The position numbers and the translations under genes are program-made. 64,000 nucleotides of DNA from Streptacidiphilus sp. PB12-B1b. Its GTDB lineage: Bacteria > Actinomycetota > Actinomycetes > Streptomycetales > Streptomycetaceae. The notes under the pieces are model-generated. The model ran no database searches. It was not told the origin of the DNA and saw nothing but the letters and a program-made list of their open reading frames with translations. The DNA is taken from the NCBI RefSeq assembly GCF_014084125.1, contig NZ_CP048405.1:6572001-6636000 (forward strand), given 5' to 3'. Position 1 is the stretch's first letter, and each line of letters starts with the position of its first letter. Below, in pieces: positions 52,294 through 60,868 of the stretch.

Positions 52294-53937
52294 TCAGCGC
52301 TTGTCGCTGCGGGGGCGCTGCAGCACGAAGGTCTCCAGCGGCGCGATCGCCCCGTCCGGCTGGCTGACCGTGTAGTACGTGACGTGGATCCGGGTGGTGG
52401 CGCCGGGGTGGGTGCCCGGGTCCACGGTGAAGGCGGCGAAGCCGTAGGAGTGGTCCAGGTCGCGCACGCCGACCCAGGGCGCGCTCTCGTACACGTACGT
52501 GGGCGTCTTCTTGCCGTTGCTGCCGACCGCGCCGACGGCGGTGATCACCTTGGCCTGCGCGGGGACGAAGAACTCCTCGTTGGACGGCGAGGAGTTGCCG
52601 CCGCCGCCGAGCACCATGTGCACCGTCCCGGCGGAGGTGTCGATGACGTCGGTGGCGCTGGAGACCGGGTTGGGCGTCAGCGTCTCGCTGCCGGAGACCG
52701 TGCCGCGCACCGCCAGCGAGCGCTCGTAGTCGTGCTCGTGGCCGCAGACCACCAGGTCGACGCCGTAGCGGTCGAACAGCGGGCCCCACTGCTCGCGGAC
52801 GCCGAGGTCGGCGCCGTTGGCGTTGCTGGAGCTGATGACCACCTGGTGCATGCAGACGACGATCCAGTCGATGTCCGTGTCGGCGCGGGCCTGGCGCAGG
52901 GTCTTCTCCAGCCAGATCCGCTGCGCGCCGCCGCTGTAGCCGGAGACGTAGGCGTCGCCCGCGTCCTGGAGTGCCACGTCGTCGTTCTGCAGGACCACGA
53001 CCTGCACCGAGCCGACCGCGAAGGTGTACCACAGGCCCTGCAGCTCGGGGTCGGTCGAGCCGTTGCCGGGCAGCGCGAAGCGGGTCTGGTAGCCGGTGAA
53101 GCCGATCGGGCCGTTCTTCAGCTCGTTCTCGTGGTTGCCGGCGGCGGGCATCCACGGCCGGTAGCGGGCCGAGCGGGTGTTGTTGGCGTGGAAGCCCTGC
53201 CAGGTCCGCAGCCGGTCCGGGCTGATGTTGGCGTAGCACAGGTCGCCGTTGAGCAGGTGGAACAGCGGGTCCACCTGCTCGATCCCGGCGACGATGTCGG
53301 CGGAGGCCGGGGAGGCGATGCCGGAGGGGACGGCGGTGTAGCCGCCGCTGCCGTTGGGCTGCCAGGTGGTGATCGGCACGGCCTGGTCGCCGAAGCTGGT
53401 GAAGGTGAAGGCGGTGCGGCCGCGCGGCGCGGTGCGGAAGGTCCCGGCGTCGGGGCGGGCGCCGTCGTGCATGGCGGCGTAGGTGTAGTAGGTGTCCGGG
53501 TCGAGCCTGGTCAGCCGGGCGTGGTGGACGTACACCACGCGGTTGCTCTCGCCGTCGGTGTAGGTGACGGTCTCGGCGGCGACGGTGCGGCCGTGGCCGC
53601 CCTCGGCGGTGCCGTAGCGGACGCGCGGGTTGCGGACGTCGCCGTCGGTGGTCCAGGAGACCGACATCTGGCTGGTCGGGTCGGCGCCGAAGGTCAGGTG
53701 CAGGCCCTCGACGGCGGGCGCGCCGAGCACCTCGGGGCGGGTCAGCAGCAGCGGCGAGCCGGCGGGCGCGGTGGCGCCCGGGGCGGCGGTCGGCGCGGCG
53801 GAGGCGGCCTGCGCATTGCCCAGCAGGGCGGGCGCGGCCAGGCTGAGCGCCCCTCCGACGCCCGCGAGCCGGAGCGCGGAGCGGCGGTCCACGCCCTGCG
53901 GGGCATCCGGGGTCGAACTGCCGGTCTGGTCGCTCAT
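52294..53937 (-). CDS. Tat-exported purple-acid-phosphatase-like metallophosphoesterase
   Basis: This 547-residue exported phosphatase has a Tat signal (DRRSALRLAGVGGALSLAAP). An N-terminal fibronectin-like domain (TFGADPTSQMSVSWTTDG) comes next. The metal-binding motifs are in order: SFGDQAVP, NGDLCYAN, AGNHENELKN, VVCMHQVVI and VCGHEHDYERS. Two metals would be held and phosphomonoesters or nucleotides cleaved outside the cell. The ATG at 53937 has GGGAGACC upstream; an upstream open frame is not part of the gene. It converges with the anti-sigma gene. Confidence 0.88.
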   Translation of the reverse strand: MSDQTGSSTPDAPQGVDRRSALRLAGVGGALSLAAPALLGNAQAASAAPTAAPGATAPAGSPLLLTRPEVLGAPAVEGLHLTFGADPTSQMSVSWTTDGDVRNPRVRYGTAEGGHGRTVAAETVTYTDGESNRVVYVHHARLTRLDPDTYYTYAAMHDGARPDAGTFRTAPRGRTAFTFTSFGDQAVPITTWQPNGSGGYTAVPSGIASPASADIVAGIEQVDPLFHLLNGDLCYANISPDRLRTWQGFHANNTRSARYRPWMPAAGNHENELKNGPIGFTGYQTRFALPGNGSTDPELQGLWYTFAVGSVQVVVLQNDDVALQDAGDAYVSGYSGGAQRIWLEKTLRQARADTDIDWIVVCMHQVVISSSNANGADLGVREQWGPLFDRYGVDLVVCGHEHDYERSLAVRGTVSGSETLTPNPVSSATDVIDTSAGTVHMVLGGGGNSSPSNEEFFVPAQAKVITAVGAVGSNGKKTPTYVYESAPWVGVRDLDHSYGFAAFTVDPGTHPGATTRIHVTYYTVSQPDGAIAPLETFVLQRPRSDKR

Positions 53938-54116
53938 GGGGGTCTCCCGAGGTGTCGGCACTGGTGCGGGACACGCTAGGGGTCGTCGACTCCCCTCGGA
54001 TGAACGGGAACTGACGTCAACTTGAACCACTGCGCGGCCATGTGGACGCCGGATGGAGAGCTGCGGCCGGAAAACCAGATGAGGGCTGTCGGTGGTCCGC
54101 CGTACGCTCACAGACG

Positions 54117-56174
54117 ATGCCCGACAACCCGCCGCCTGCTTCCGGGCCACAGCCCGGGGGCCGACCCGTGCCGCCGACACCGTCCATACCGGAACCAATA
54201 GCTCCGGAGACCCCGGATGCGACAGAACCGGACGTAACCGCCATGACTGAGCCGCTCGCCCTGCCCGACACCCCCGACGCCGACTCCCCCCGCCCGGACG
54301 CCGCCGAAGCCTCCGCGGACGCTCCCGCTGACCTTGCTGCGGACGGTTCCCCGGCCGCCGCGCCCGCCGCCGACGAGCGCGGGCACTCCACCGTGCGCTC
54401 GCTGCTGCGCATCTGGCCCTACGCCCGGCCGGTCCGCTGGTACCTGGTCGCGTCCACCCTCTGCGCGCTGGTCGCCTCGCTCGCCGGGCTGGTCATCCCG
54501 CTGGTCCTGAAGCAGATCGTGGACGGCCCGATCGGGCACCACGACGTCGCCGGGCTGTGGTGGCCGTCCGCGCTGCTGCTCCTGCTGGGCCTGGCCGAGG
54601 CGCTGTTCTTCGGGCTGCGGCGGCTGTCCGTGGCCCGCCCGTTGTCGAACGTCGAACGCACCATGCGCGCCGACCTGTACGCCCGGCTGCAGCGGCTCCC
54701 GGTGAGCTTCCACGACCGCTGGGCCTCCGGGCAGCTGCTGTCCAGGGCGACGTCGGACATGTACACCATCCGGCTGTTCCTCGCCTTCCCGCTGGTCTTC
54801 CTGATCGTCAACTCGATGGTGTTCGTGGTCGGGATAGGCATCATGTTCGCGCTGGACTGGCAGCTCGGCCTGATCGCGGTCGTCCCGGCGATGCCGCTGA
54901 TCATGCTGTGCGCCTACTTCGAGCGCCGCTATTCGGTCGCCGCCCGGCTGGCCCAGGACCAGAACGGCGACCTGGCCACCATCGTCGAGGAGTCCGTGCT
55001 GGGCATCCGCATCCTGAAGGCGTTCGGGCGGCACCGGACCATGGCCCGGCGCTTCCACGACCAGGCGGTGCTGCTGCGCGGCACGGAGCTGCACAAGGCC
55101 CGGCTGCTGGGCAACCTCTGGGCGATCATCGTCGGCCTGCCCGAGGTCGCCCTGGCCTGCTCGCTGGCGGTCGGCGTGGTGCAGGTCGCCCACGACCACA
55201 CCACCGCCGGGACGCTGGTGGCCTTCCTGTCCACCGCGCTGGCGCTGCGCTGGCCGGTGGAGTCGCTGGGCTGGCTGCTGGCCTACAGCAACGAGGCGGC
55301 GACCGCTACCGACCGCTTCTTCGAGGTGATGGACACCCCCGCCGTCGAGGCGGACAAGGCCCCCGAGGCGCTTGAGGCCCTCGAGGCCGCAGCCGCCGCA
55401 CCGGGCGCGTCCCGCGACGGCATCCGCTTCCAGGACGTGCGCTTCCGCTACCCGGACGCCCCGGACGACTCCCCGGACCTGCTGCGCGGAGTGGACCTGC
55501 ACATCAGGCCCGGCGAGACCATGGCCCTGGTCGGCACCACCGGCAGCGGCAAGACCACCCTCACCGCGCTGCTCCCCCGGCTGTACGACAGCACCTCCGG
55601 CCGGATCACCCTGGACGGCGCCGACATCACCGACCTGCCCCGGAGCGAGCTGCGCCGCCTGGTGTCGGTGGCCTTCGAGGAGCCCACCCTGTTCTCCGCC
55701 TCGGTCCGGGAGAACGTGCTGATGGGCGCCCCGGACGCGGACGAGGGCGCGCTCCAGCAGGCGCTGGACACCGCGCAGGCCGATTTCGTCCGCTCCCTGC
55801 CGCAGGGCCCGGACACGCAGGTCGGCGAGCAGGGCCTGAGCCTGTCCGGCGGCCAGCGGCAGCGCCTGGCGCTGGCCCGCGCCGTCGTCGGCTCCCCCGA
55901 GTTCCTGGTCCTGGACGACCCGCTGTCCGCGCTGGACGTCCACACCGAGGCCCTGGTCGAGCAGGCGCTGCGGCGCGTCCTCGCCGACACCACCGCGCTG
56001 ATCGTGGCCCACCGGCCCAGCACGGTGCTGCTCGCCGACCGGGTCGCGCTGCTGGTGGACGGCAGGATCGAGGCCGTGGGCGAGCACCACGCGCTGCTCG
56101 ACAGCTGCCCGGCCTACCGCGAGCTGATGTCCGGGGACCTCGCCGCCGCCGGCACGCACGGCGGCGACGCATGA
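54117..56174 (+). CDS. ABC exporter half-transporter, subunit 1
   Basis: This 685-residue protein has a 90-residue Pro/Ala/Asp-rich lead, a six-helix transmembrane domain (about 100-400) and an ATPase. Walker A is VGTTGSGKTT, the signature is LSLSGGQRQR and Walker B is LVLDDPLSALD. After Walker B the residue at the catalytic Glu place is Asp, so this is probably the degenerate site of a heterodimer. The partner gene overlaps or follows at once. ATG 54243 is another possible start. The substrate is not known; related pairs export drugs or lipids. Confidence 0.88.
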   Translation: MPDNPPPASGPQPGGRPVPPTPSIPEPIAPETPDATEPDVTAMTEPLALPDTPDADSPRPDAAEASADAPADLAADGSPAAAPAADERGHSTVRSLLRIWPYARPVRWYLVASTLCALVASLAGLVIPLVLKQIVDGPIGHHDVAGLWWPSALLLLLGLAEALFFGLRRLSVARPLSNVERTMRADLYARLQRLPVSFHDRWASGQLLSRATSDMYTIRLFLAFPLVFLIVNSMVFVVGIGIMFALDWQLGLIAVVPAMPLIMLCAYFERRYSVAARLAQDQNGDLATIVEESVLGIRILKAFGRHRTMARRFHDQAVLLRGTELHKARLLGNLWAIIVGLPEVALACSLAVGVVQVAHDHTTAGTLVAFLSTALALRWPVESLGWLLAYSNEAATATDRFFEVMDTPAVEADKAPEALEALEAAAAAPGASRDGIRFQDVRFRYPDAPDDSPDLLRGVDLHIRPGETMALVGTTGSGKTTLTALLPRLYDSTSGRITLDGADITDLPRSELRRLVSVAFEEPTLFSASVRENVLMGAPDADEGALQQALDTAQADFVRSLPQGPDTQVGEQGLSLSGGQRQRLALARAVVGSPEFLVLDDPLSALDVHTEALVEQALRRVLADTTALIVAHRPSTVLLADRVALLVDGRIEAVGEHHALLDSCPAYRELMSGDLAAAGTHGGDA

Positions 56175-56224
56175 GCGACCGAGCCACCCTGACCGACCGA
56201 CACCCGAGCCAGAAGGAGACCGAC

Positions 56225-58144
56225 GTGGACGCGGAAACGCTGGACACCGTCGCCGCCGACCCCGGGAGTCCCACCGCCGGGGACGCCCGGACCGAGGACC
56301 CGACCGCGCCCGCCGCAGCCGCAGCCGTGCCCGCAGCCGCGCCCGAGAATGCCCCGCCGGCCGAGGGCGAGGACATCCCGGTCCCGCCCGGCGCGCCGAG
56401 GGCGCTGCTGGGCTCGCTGCTGGGCCCGCACCGCACCCGGGTGATCATCGCCGTCCTCATGATCGGCCTCCAGCAGGCCGCGCTCCAGGTCGGCCCATTG
56501 CTGGTGTCGGTCGCCATCGACCGGGCCATCCCGGCCCTGCGCGCCCACGACTGGGGCCCGCTGATCGCGCTCACCTCGGCGTACCTGGGCTGCGCCGCGC
56601 TGGCGACGCTGCTGCAGCGCGCGTACATCCGGCTGTCCGGCCGGATCAACCAGGACATCCTGCTCGACATGCGGCAGCGGATCTTCCGTCACGCGCAGCT
56701 GCTCAGCCTGGACTTCCACGAGCGGTACACCTCCGGCCGGATCATCTCCCGCGCCACCAGCGACGTCGACGCGGTGCGCGAGCTGCTGAACGAGGGCATG
56801 GAGGAGCTGCTGTCCATGGCCCTGCAGATCCTGTACATCAGCGCCCTGCTGATCTACCTGGACTGGCGGCTCGGACTGGTCTCCATCGCCTCGTTCATCC
56901 CAGTGATGCTGCTGCAGCGCGCCTACCGGCGCCGCTCCCAGGGCATCTACCGGCTCTCGCGGACGGCGGCGGCCACCGTCATCGTGCGCTTCACCGAGAC
57001 CATGAACGGCATCCGCCCGGTGCAGGCGTTCCGCCGCGAGGAGGCCAACGAGGCCGCCTTCGGCGAGGTCAACGCCGCCTACACCAAGTCCAACGCGGAC
57101 AGCATGCTGTCCATGGCGCGGTTCGTGGCCGGCTCGCGGGCCACCGCCAACGTCTGGATCACCGGCATGGTGCTCTGGAGCGCCTACCTGGTCTCGACCC
57201 GCTCGCTGGAGCTGGGCGTGCTGGCGGCCTTCGTGCTCTACCTGCGCCGCCTGTACGACCCGATCGACCAGCTGGCGATGTTCGTCAACAGCTACCAGTC
57301 GGCCGCCGCCGCCCTGGAGAAGATCGCCGGGCTGCTGGCCCACGAGCCCTCCGTGCCGGAGGCGAGCGAGCCGACGCGGCTGCCCGTCCGGCCCGAGGGT
57401 GCGCAGGCCGGCCGCGAGATCCTCTTCGCGGACGTGGACTTCACCTACCGCACCGGCAAGCAGGTGCTGCCCCGCTTCGACCTGCGGATCCCCGCCGGCC
57501 AGAGCGTGGCCGTGGTCGGCGCCACCGGCGCGGGCAAGTCCACCCTGGCCAAGCTGCTGGCCCGGTTCTACGACCCGTCCGGCGGCCGGGTGCTGCTGGA
57601 CGGCGTGGACCTGCGCGAGCTGAGCACCCCGGATCTGCGCGCGGGCGTGGTGATGGTCACCCAGGAGTCCTTCCTGTTCTCCGGGACGGTCGCCGACAAC
57701 ATCGCCATCGGCCGCCCTGGGGCCGCCCGGGAGGAGGTCGAGGCCGCTGCCAAGGCCATCGGCGCGCACGGCTTCATCAGCGAGCTGCCGGACGGCTACG
57801 ACACCGACGTCCGCAAGCGCGGCGGCCGGATCTCGGCCGGGCAGCGCCAGCTGGTCGCCTTCGCCCGGGCGCTGCTGGCCGACCCGTCGGTGCTGATCCT
57901 GGACGAGGCCACCTCCTCCCTGGACGTCCCGGGCGAGCGCGCGGTCCAGGAGGCCATGCGCACCGTCCTGGCCGGCCGCACCGCCGTGATCATCGCCCAC
58001 CGGCTCTCCACCGTGGAGATCGCCGACCGGGTCCTGGTCATGGAACAGGGCCGCATCGTCGAGGACGGCACCCCCGCCGACCTCATCACCGGCACCGGCC
58101 GCTTCAGCCGCCTCCACGAAGCCTGGCGCGACAGCCTGGTCTAG
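56225..58144 (+). CDS. ABC exporter half-transporter, subunit 2
   Basis: This protein of 639 residues is the partner of subunit 1. Walker A is VGATGAGKST, the signature is ISAGQRQLVAF and Walker B is LILDEATSSLD, with the catalytic Glu present. Together the two subunits form one competent and one degenerate ATP site. I place the start at GTG 56225, which has AAGGAG 7 bases upstream. ATG 56171, overlapping the stop of subunit 1, is the alternative. Both subunits carry long acidic, Pro/Ala-rich leads. A strong terminator follows. Confidence 0.88.
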   Translation: MDAETLDTVAADPGSPTAGDARTEDPTAPAAAAAVPAAAPENAPPAEGEDIPVPPGAPRALLGSLLGPHRTRVIIAVLMIGLQQAALQVGPLLVSVAIDRAIPALRAHDWGPLIALTSAYLGCAALATLLQRAYIRLSGRINQDILLDMRQRIFRHAQLLSLDFHERYTSGRIISRATSDVDAVRELLNEGMEELLSMALQILYISALLIYLDWRLGLVSIASFIPVMLLQRAYRRRSQGIYRLSRTAAATVIVRFTETMNGIRPVQAFRREEANEAAFGEVNAAYTKSNADSMLSMARFVAGSRATANVWITGMVLWSAYLVSTRSLELGVLAAFVLYLRRLYDPIDQLAMFVNSYQSAAAALEKIAGLLAHEPSVPEASEPTRLPVRPEGAQAGREILFADVDFTYRTGKQVLPRFDLRIPAGQSVAVVGATGAGKSTLAKLLARFYDPSGGRVLLDGVDLRELSTPDLRAGVVMVTQESFLFSGTVADNIAIGRPGAAREEVEAAAKAIGAHGFISELPDGYDTDVRKRGGRISAGQRQLVAFARALLADPSVLILDEATSSLDVPGERAVQEAMRTVLAGRTAVIIAHRLSTVEIADRVLVMEQGRIVEDGTPADLITGTGRFSRLHEAWRDSLV

Positions 58145-58166
58145 GCCCACTGGCCCGCGACAGGAC

Positions 58167-58206
58167 GCCGCCCCCCGGCGTGATCATTACGCTCGCCGGG
58201 GGCGGC
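58167..58206. terminator. Convergent terminator after the ABC exporter
   Basis: GCCGCCCCCCGGCG (58167-58180) pairs with CGCCGGGGGCGGC (58194-58206) with one bulged C. The A/T-rich loop is TGATCATTACGCT. It sits between converging genes. Confidence 0.65.
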
Positions 58207-58220
58207 CTGGGAGGTGTGTT

Positions 58221-58901
58221 TCATGCAACGCTCCGGGCTGCAGCGAGTTCCCGCTCCAAGGGGACGACGGTGCAGCCGCGGAGGAGTCTGACCATCTGGG
58301 AGGCGAGGACCCAGGCTGCCGAGGGGTCGTGGTAGCCGACCATCGCGGCGCCTCTCACCTGTGCGTAGGGGCCGGTCGGTGAGGGGCCGTAGCAGGCGCC
58401 GTAGACGCCCCAGGGGCGTGGGTCCGCGACCCGGATGGCGATGAACGACCCGCTCAGGTGCGGGCACATTCGGCCGGCGATTTCCGCGCACGGCAGGCAC
58501 AGCGGCGGATGCGTCGCACCGACGCTCTCGGGCCAGCCGCGCCCTTCGACGGCGCGGTCGTCGTGCAGCAGCCACAGCCACCCCTCAGCGGTCCGCGACG
58601 CGGGACCGGCACAGACCTGGCACAGCAGACGCTCCATCACCCGCCGCTGCCTCCGCGCGTGCACCCGGTTGTAGACGGGCCGACCCCGGCCGGGGCTGAT
58701 GCCGGTCCGAGGCCAGAGCACCCCGTGGGCGTCGCGGTCGCCGGGCACTTCGTCGGGAAAGGCGATGCCCCGACCGGGTAACGCCAGCAGCGGCGTGCCG
58801 GTCCTCTCCTCCGACTGCCACGCGGCGATGTAAGGAACGACGTCGGGCCGTGCCATGGGCACATGTGACTGCCCATCGGACCGGATCGGCGTACGGGCCA
58901 C
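58221..58901 (-). CDS. Hypothetical protein with paired CxxC motifs
   Basis: This 226-residue protein of unknown function has Cys pairs in LLCQVCAGPA and LCLPCAEIAGRMCPHL, spaced as in a zinc-ribbon or treble-clef fold. No signal or membrane segment is seen. Similar proteins occur in Streptomyces beside XRE/DUF5753 and DUF397 genes, as here, where the next genes are divergent. A link with those regulators is possible, but no activity can be assigned. Confidence 0.6.
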   Translation of the reverse strand: MARTPIRSDGQSHVPMARPDVVPYIAAWQSEERTGTPLLALPGRGIAFPDEVPGDRDAHGVLWPRTGISPGRGRPVYNRVHARRQRRVMERLLCQVCAGPASRTAEGWLWLLHDDRAVEGRGWPESVGATHPPLCLPCAEIAGRMCPHLSGSFIAIRVADPRPWGVYGACYGPSPTGPYAQVRGAAMVGYHDPSAAWVLASQMVRLLRGCTVVPLERELAAARSVA

Positions 58902-58964
58902 GGATACCTCCTAGCTCACCGGCACTCGCCGGTTGCGGACAGACTGCTTCCAATCGGCTAGGAG

Positions 58965-59720
58965 TTGGAATGCTCCACGTCGAAGATCTCGCGCATCGAA
59001 ACCGGCCAGGGCCTCGCCAAGCGCATGGAGATCGAGAAGATGCTCGACCTCTACCGGGTGAGCGATCAAGGCGCCGTGGCCACCATCATGGACATCCACC
59101 GCCGGGCAGCCGAGACGGGCTGGTGGGAGCAGGACGAGTTCGAGGCGGTGTTCCCCTCGGGGCTGGGCGTGTACGTCGGTCTGGAATACGACGCCAGACT
59201 GGTCCAGAGCTGGGAGATCGCCTACGTCCCCGGACTGCTCCAGACCGAGGCCTACTCACGCGCGGTGCTGAGCAGCAGTCGGCTCGGCCGACCCGACGAG
59301 GTCGAACAGCTCGCGGAAGCCCGTGCCCGGCGACAGCAGCGCCTCACTGCCGCCAAAGACCCCCTGGAACTCTGGGCCGTGGTCGACGAGTCCGTGTTCC
59401 TGCGGCCCATCGGCGGCGTGAAGGTCATGCGCGAGCAGATCGCCCACCTGCTCGACATGGCGGAACTGCCCACAGTGAATGTCCAGGTGTGCCCTTTGGC
59501 CAAGGGGGCGCATCTTGGTCTGCTGGGACCGTTCACCATCCTGGAGTTCGGCCCTTCCGATCCGCGTGTCGTCTACGTGGAGGGGCCGTCGGGCAATCTG
59601 TTCGTCGAACGGGACGCCCAGGTCCGTCGGTTCGTCGGGACCTACAGTTCGCTACAGGCCGCAGCGCTCGATCCCCTGGAATCAGCGGCCCTGCTGCGGC
59701 ATGCCGCAAAGGAGAAATAG
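58965..59720 (+). pseudogene. XRE/DUF5753 regulator with damaged N-terminus
   Basis: The 251-residue frame begins at TTG inside the recognition part of the helix-turn-helix (ECSTSKISRIETGQGLAKRM). An in-frame TAG lies two codons before it, and no sequence for the first HTH helices is seen upstream. The DUF5753 part is intact: YEARLVQSWEIAYVPGLLQTE-type sequence, WAVVDESVFLRPIGG and VCPLAKGAHLGLLGPFTILE. Normal members have about 30 more residues at the start. The protein may thus be unable to bind DNA. Its usual partner, a DUF397 gene, follows directly and looks whole. A sequencing or assembly slip could also explain the stop. Confidence 0.6.
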
Positions 59721-59725
59721 CCACC

Positions 59726-59938
59726 ATGAGCATCAACTTCGACTCGCTGAACTGGTTCAAGGCCACCGCCAGCGGCCAGAACGGCGCCTGCGTCGAGATC
59801 GCGCACCTCGCGGACGGAGGCGTCGCGCTCCGCGACTCGAAGGACCGGGCACTGGCGCCCCACGTCTACACCGCACAGGAGTGGGACGCGTTCCTCGACG
59901 GTGCGCGGAAGGGCGAGTTCGACCGCCCGCAGCCCTAG
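59726..59938 (+). CDS. DUF397 family protein
   Basis: This 70-residue protein of the DUF397 fold has NWFKATASGQNGACVEIAHL at the start and VALRDSKD as the family signature. It ends in the WDAFLDGARKGEFD helix. DUF397 proteins pair with XRE/DUF5753 regulators in Streptomyces; some pairs act like toxin-antitoxin or developmental switches (the BldB-related WhiJ group). The ATG has AAAGGAG upstream and lies 5 bases after the upstream stop. The partner here is truncated, so this copy may be orphaned. Confidence 0.85.
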   Translation: MSINFDSLNWFKATASGQNGACVEIAHLADGGVALRDSKDRALAPHVYTAQEWDAFLDGARKGEFDRPQP

Positions 59939-60009
59939 GGACCTGCCATGCAGCGGCCCGGCGCCGCCCACGGGTGCGCCGGGCCACCGAGAGGTGAGGA
60001 TCGACTGAG

Positions 60010-60777
60010 ATGCCGGGGGACGACGAGGACGGCTTCGACCGGCGTCCGCTGCACGAGCGGATCGCTGCGGAGTTGCGGGACGAGATCCTGGGCGGGGAGT
60101 TGGAGCCCGGTGCCAGTCTGCCGTCGACGGCGCGGCTGACGGAGCGGTTCCGGGCGTCCAACGCCACCGTGCAGAAGGCCGTGCAGGTGCTCAAGGACGA
60201 ACGGCTGGTGGTCGGGCGCGCGGGGGCGGCGGTGACGGTCCGGGCGCACCGGCAGCAGACCGTGCGGCCTGCCGACTTCGGGCGGCCGGCCGGGCCGGGC
60301 GAGCCGTACCGGTGGCTGACCGAGGCGGAGAGGCAGGGCAGGCGTCCGAGCATCCGGCTGGTGGAGGTCGCCGAGGCCAGGCCGTCGCGGGACGCGGCGG
60401 TGGCGCTGGGGCTGGCCGATGACGGAACCGCGGTGATGAGGCGCCAGATCCTCTCCCACGACGGCGATCCGATGGAGATGGTCACCTCGTACTACCCGCT
60501 CGACCTGGCCCAAGGGACCGCCCTGGCCGAGGCCCGGAGGGTTCCCGGCGGCACACCGGTGCTGCTGGCCGGGCTGGGCTACCCGCCGCTGCGCACGGTG
60601 GACCGGGTGTCCGCTCGGGTTCCCACCCAGCAGCAGTACGAGGCGCTGCGGCTGCCCAGCGATCTGCCGGTGCTACGGACGCTGCGGGTGGTGTACAGCG
60701 TGGGCGATCGGCCGATCGAGGTCACCGTGATGGTGAAGGCGAGCCATCTGTACGAGCTGCAGTACGAGTTCGACTGA
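60010..60777 (+). CDS. GntR-family transcriptional regulator (UTRA domain)
   Basis: This 255-residue protein has a GntR winged helix-turn-helix at about 12-80 (LHERIAAELRDEILGGELEP, STARLTERFRASNATVQKAVQ). A UTRA ligand domain follows (ILSHDGDPMEMVTSYYPLDL and the ending EVTVMVKASHLYELQYEFD). The HutC subfamily to which it belongs binds small metabolites such as sugars or amino-acid derivatives. The only neighbour in the same direction is the DUF397 gene. No dyad upstream was identified with confidence. Confidence 0.88.
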   Translation: MPGDDEDGFDRRPLHERIAAELRDEILGGELEPGASLPSTARLTERFRASNATVQKAVQVLKDERLVVGRAGAAVTVRAHRQQTVRPADFGRPAGPGEPYRWLTEAERQGRRPSIRLVEVAEARPSRDAAVALGLADDGTAVMRRQILSHDGDPMEMVTSYYPLDLAQGTALAEARRVPGGTPVLLAGLGYPPLRTVDRVSARVPTQQQYEALRLPSDLPVLRTLRVVYSVGDRPIEVTVMVKASHLYELQYEFD

Positions 60778-60814
60778 CAGCGGGGGCACCGGCGGGTTCG
60801 CCGGGCCGGACGGG

Positions 60815-60850
60815 CGAGTCCCCGGGGGGCGGGTGCCCTCCGGGGACTCG
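60815..60850. terminator. Convergent terminator between the gntR-type gene and glgP
   Basis: CGAGTCCCCGG (60815-60825) pairs perfectly with CCGGGGACTCG (60840-60850) around a 14-base loop, between two converging genes. Confidence 0.7.
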
Positions 60851-60868
60851 TTCGGGGCGTCGGCCGGG

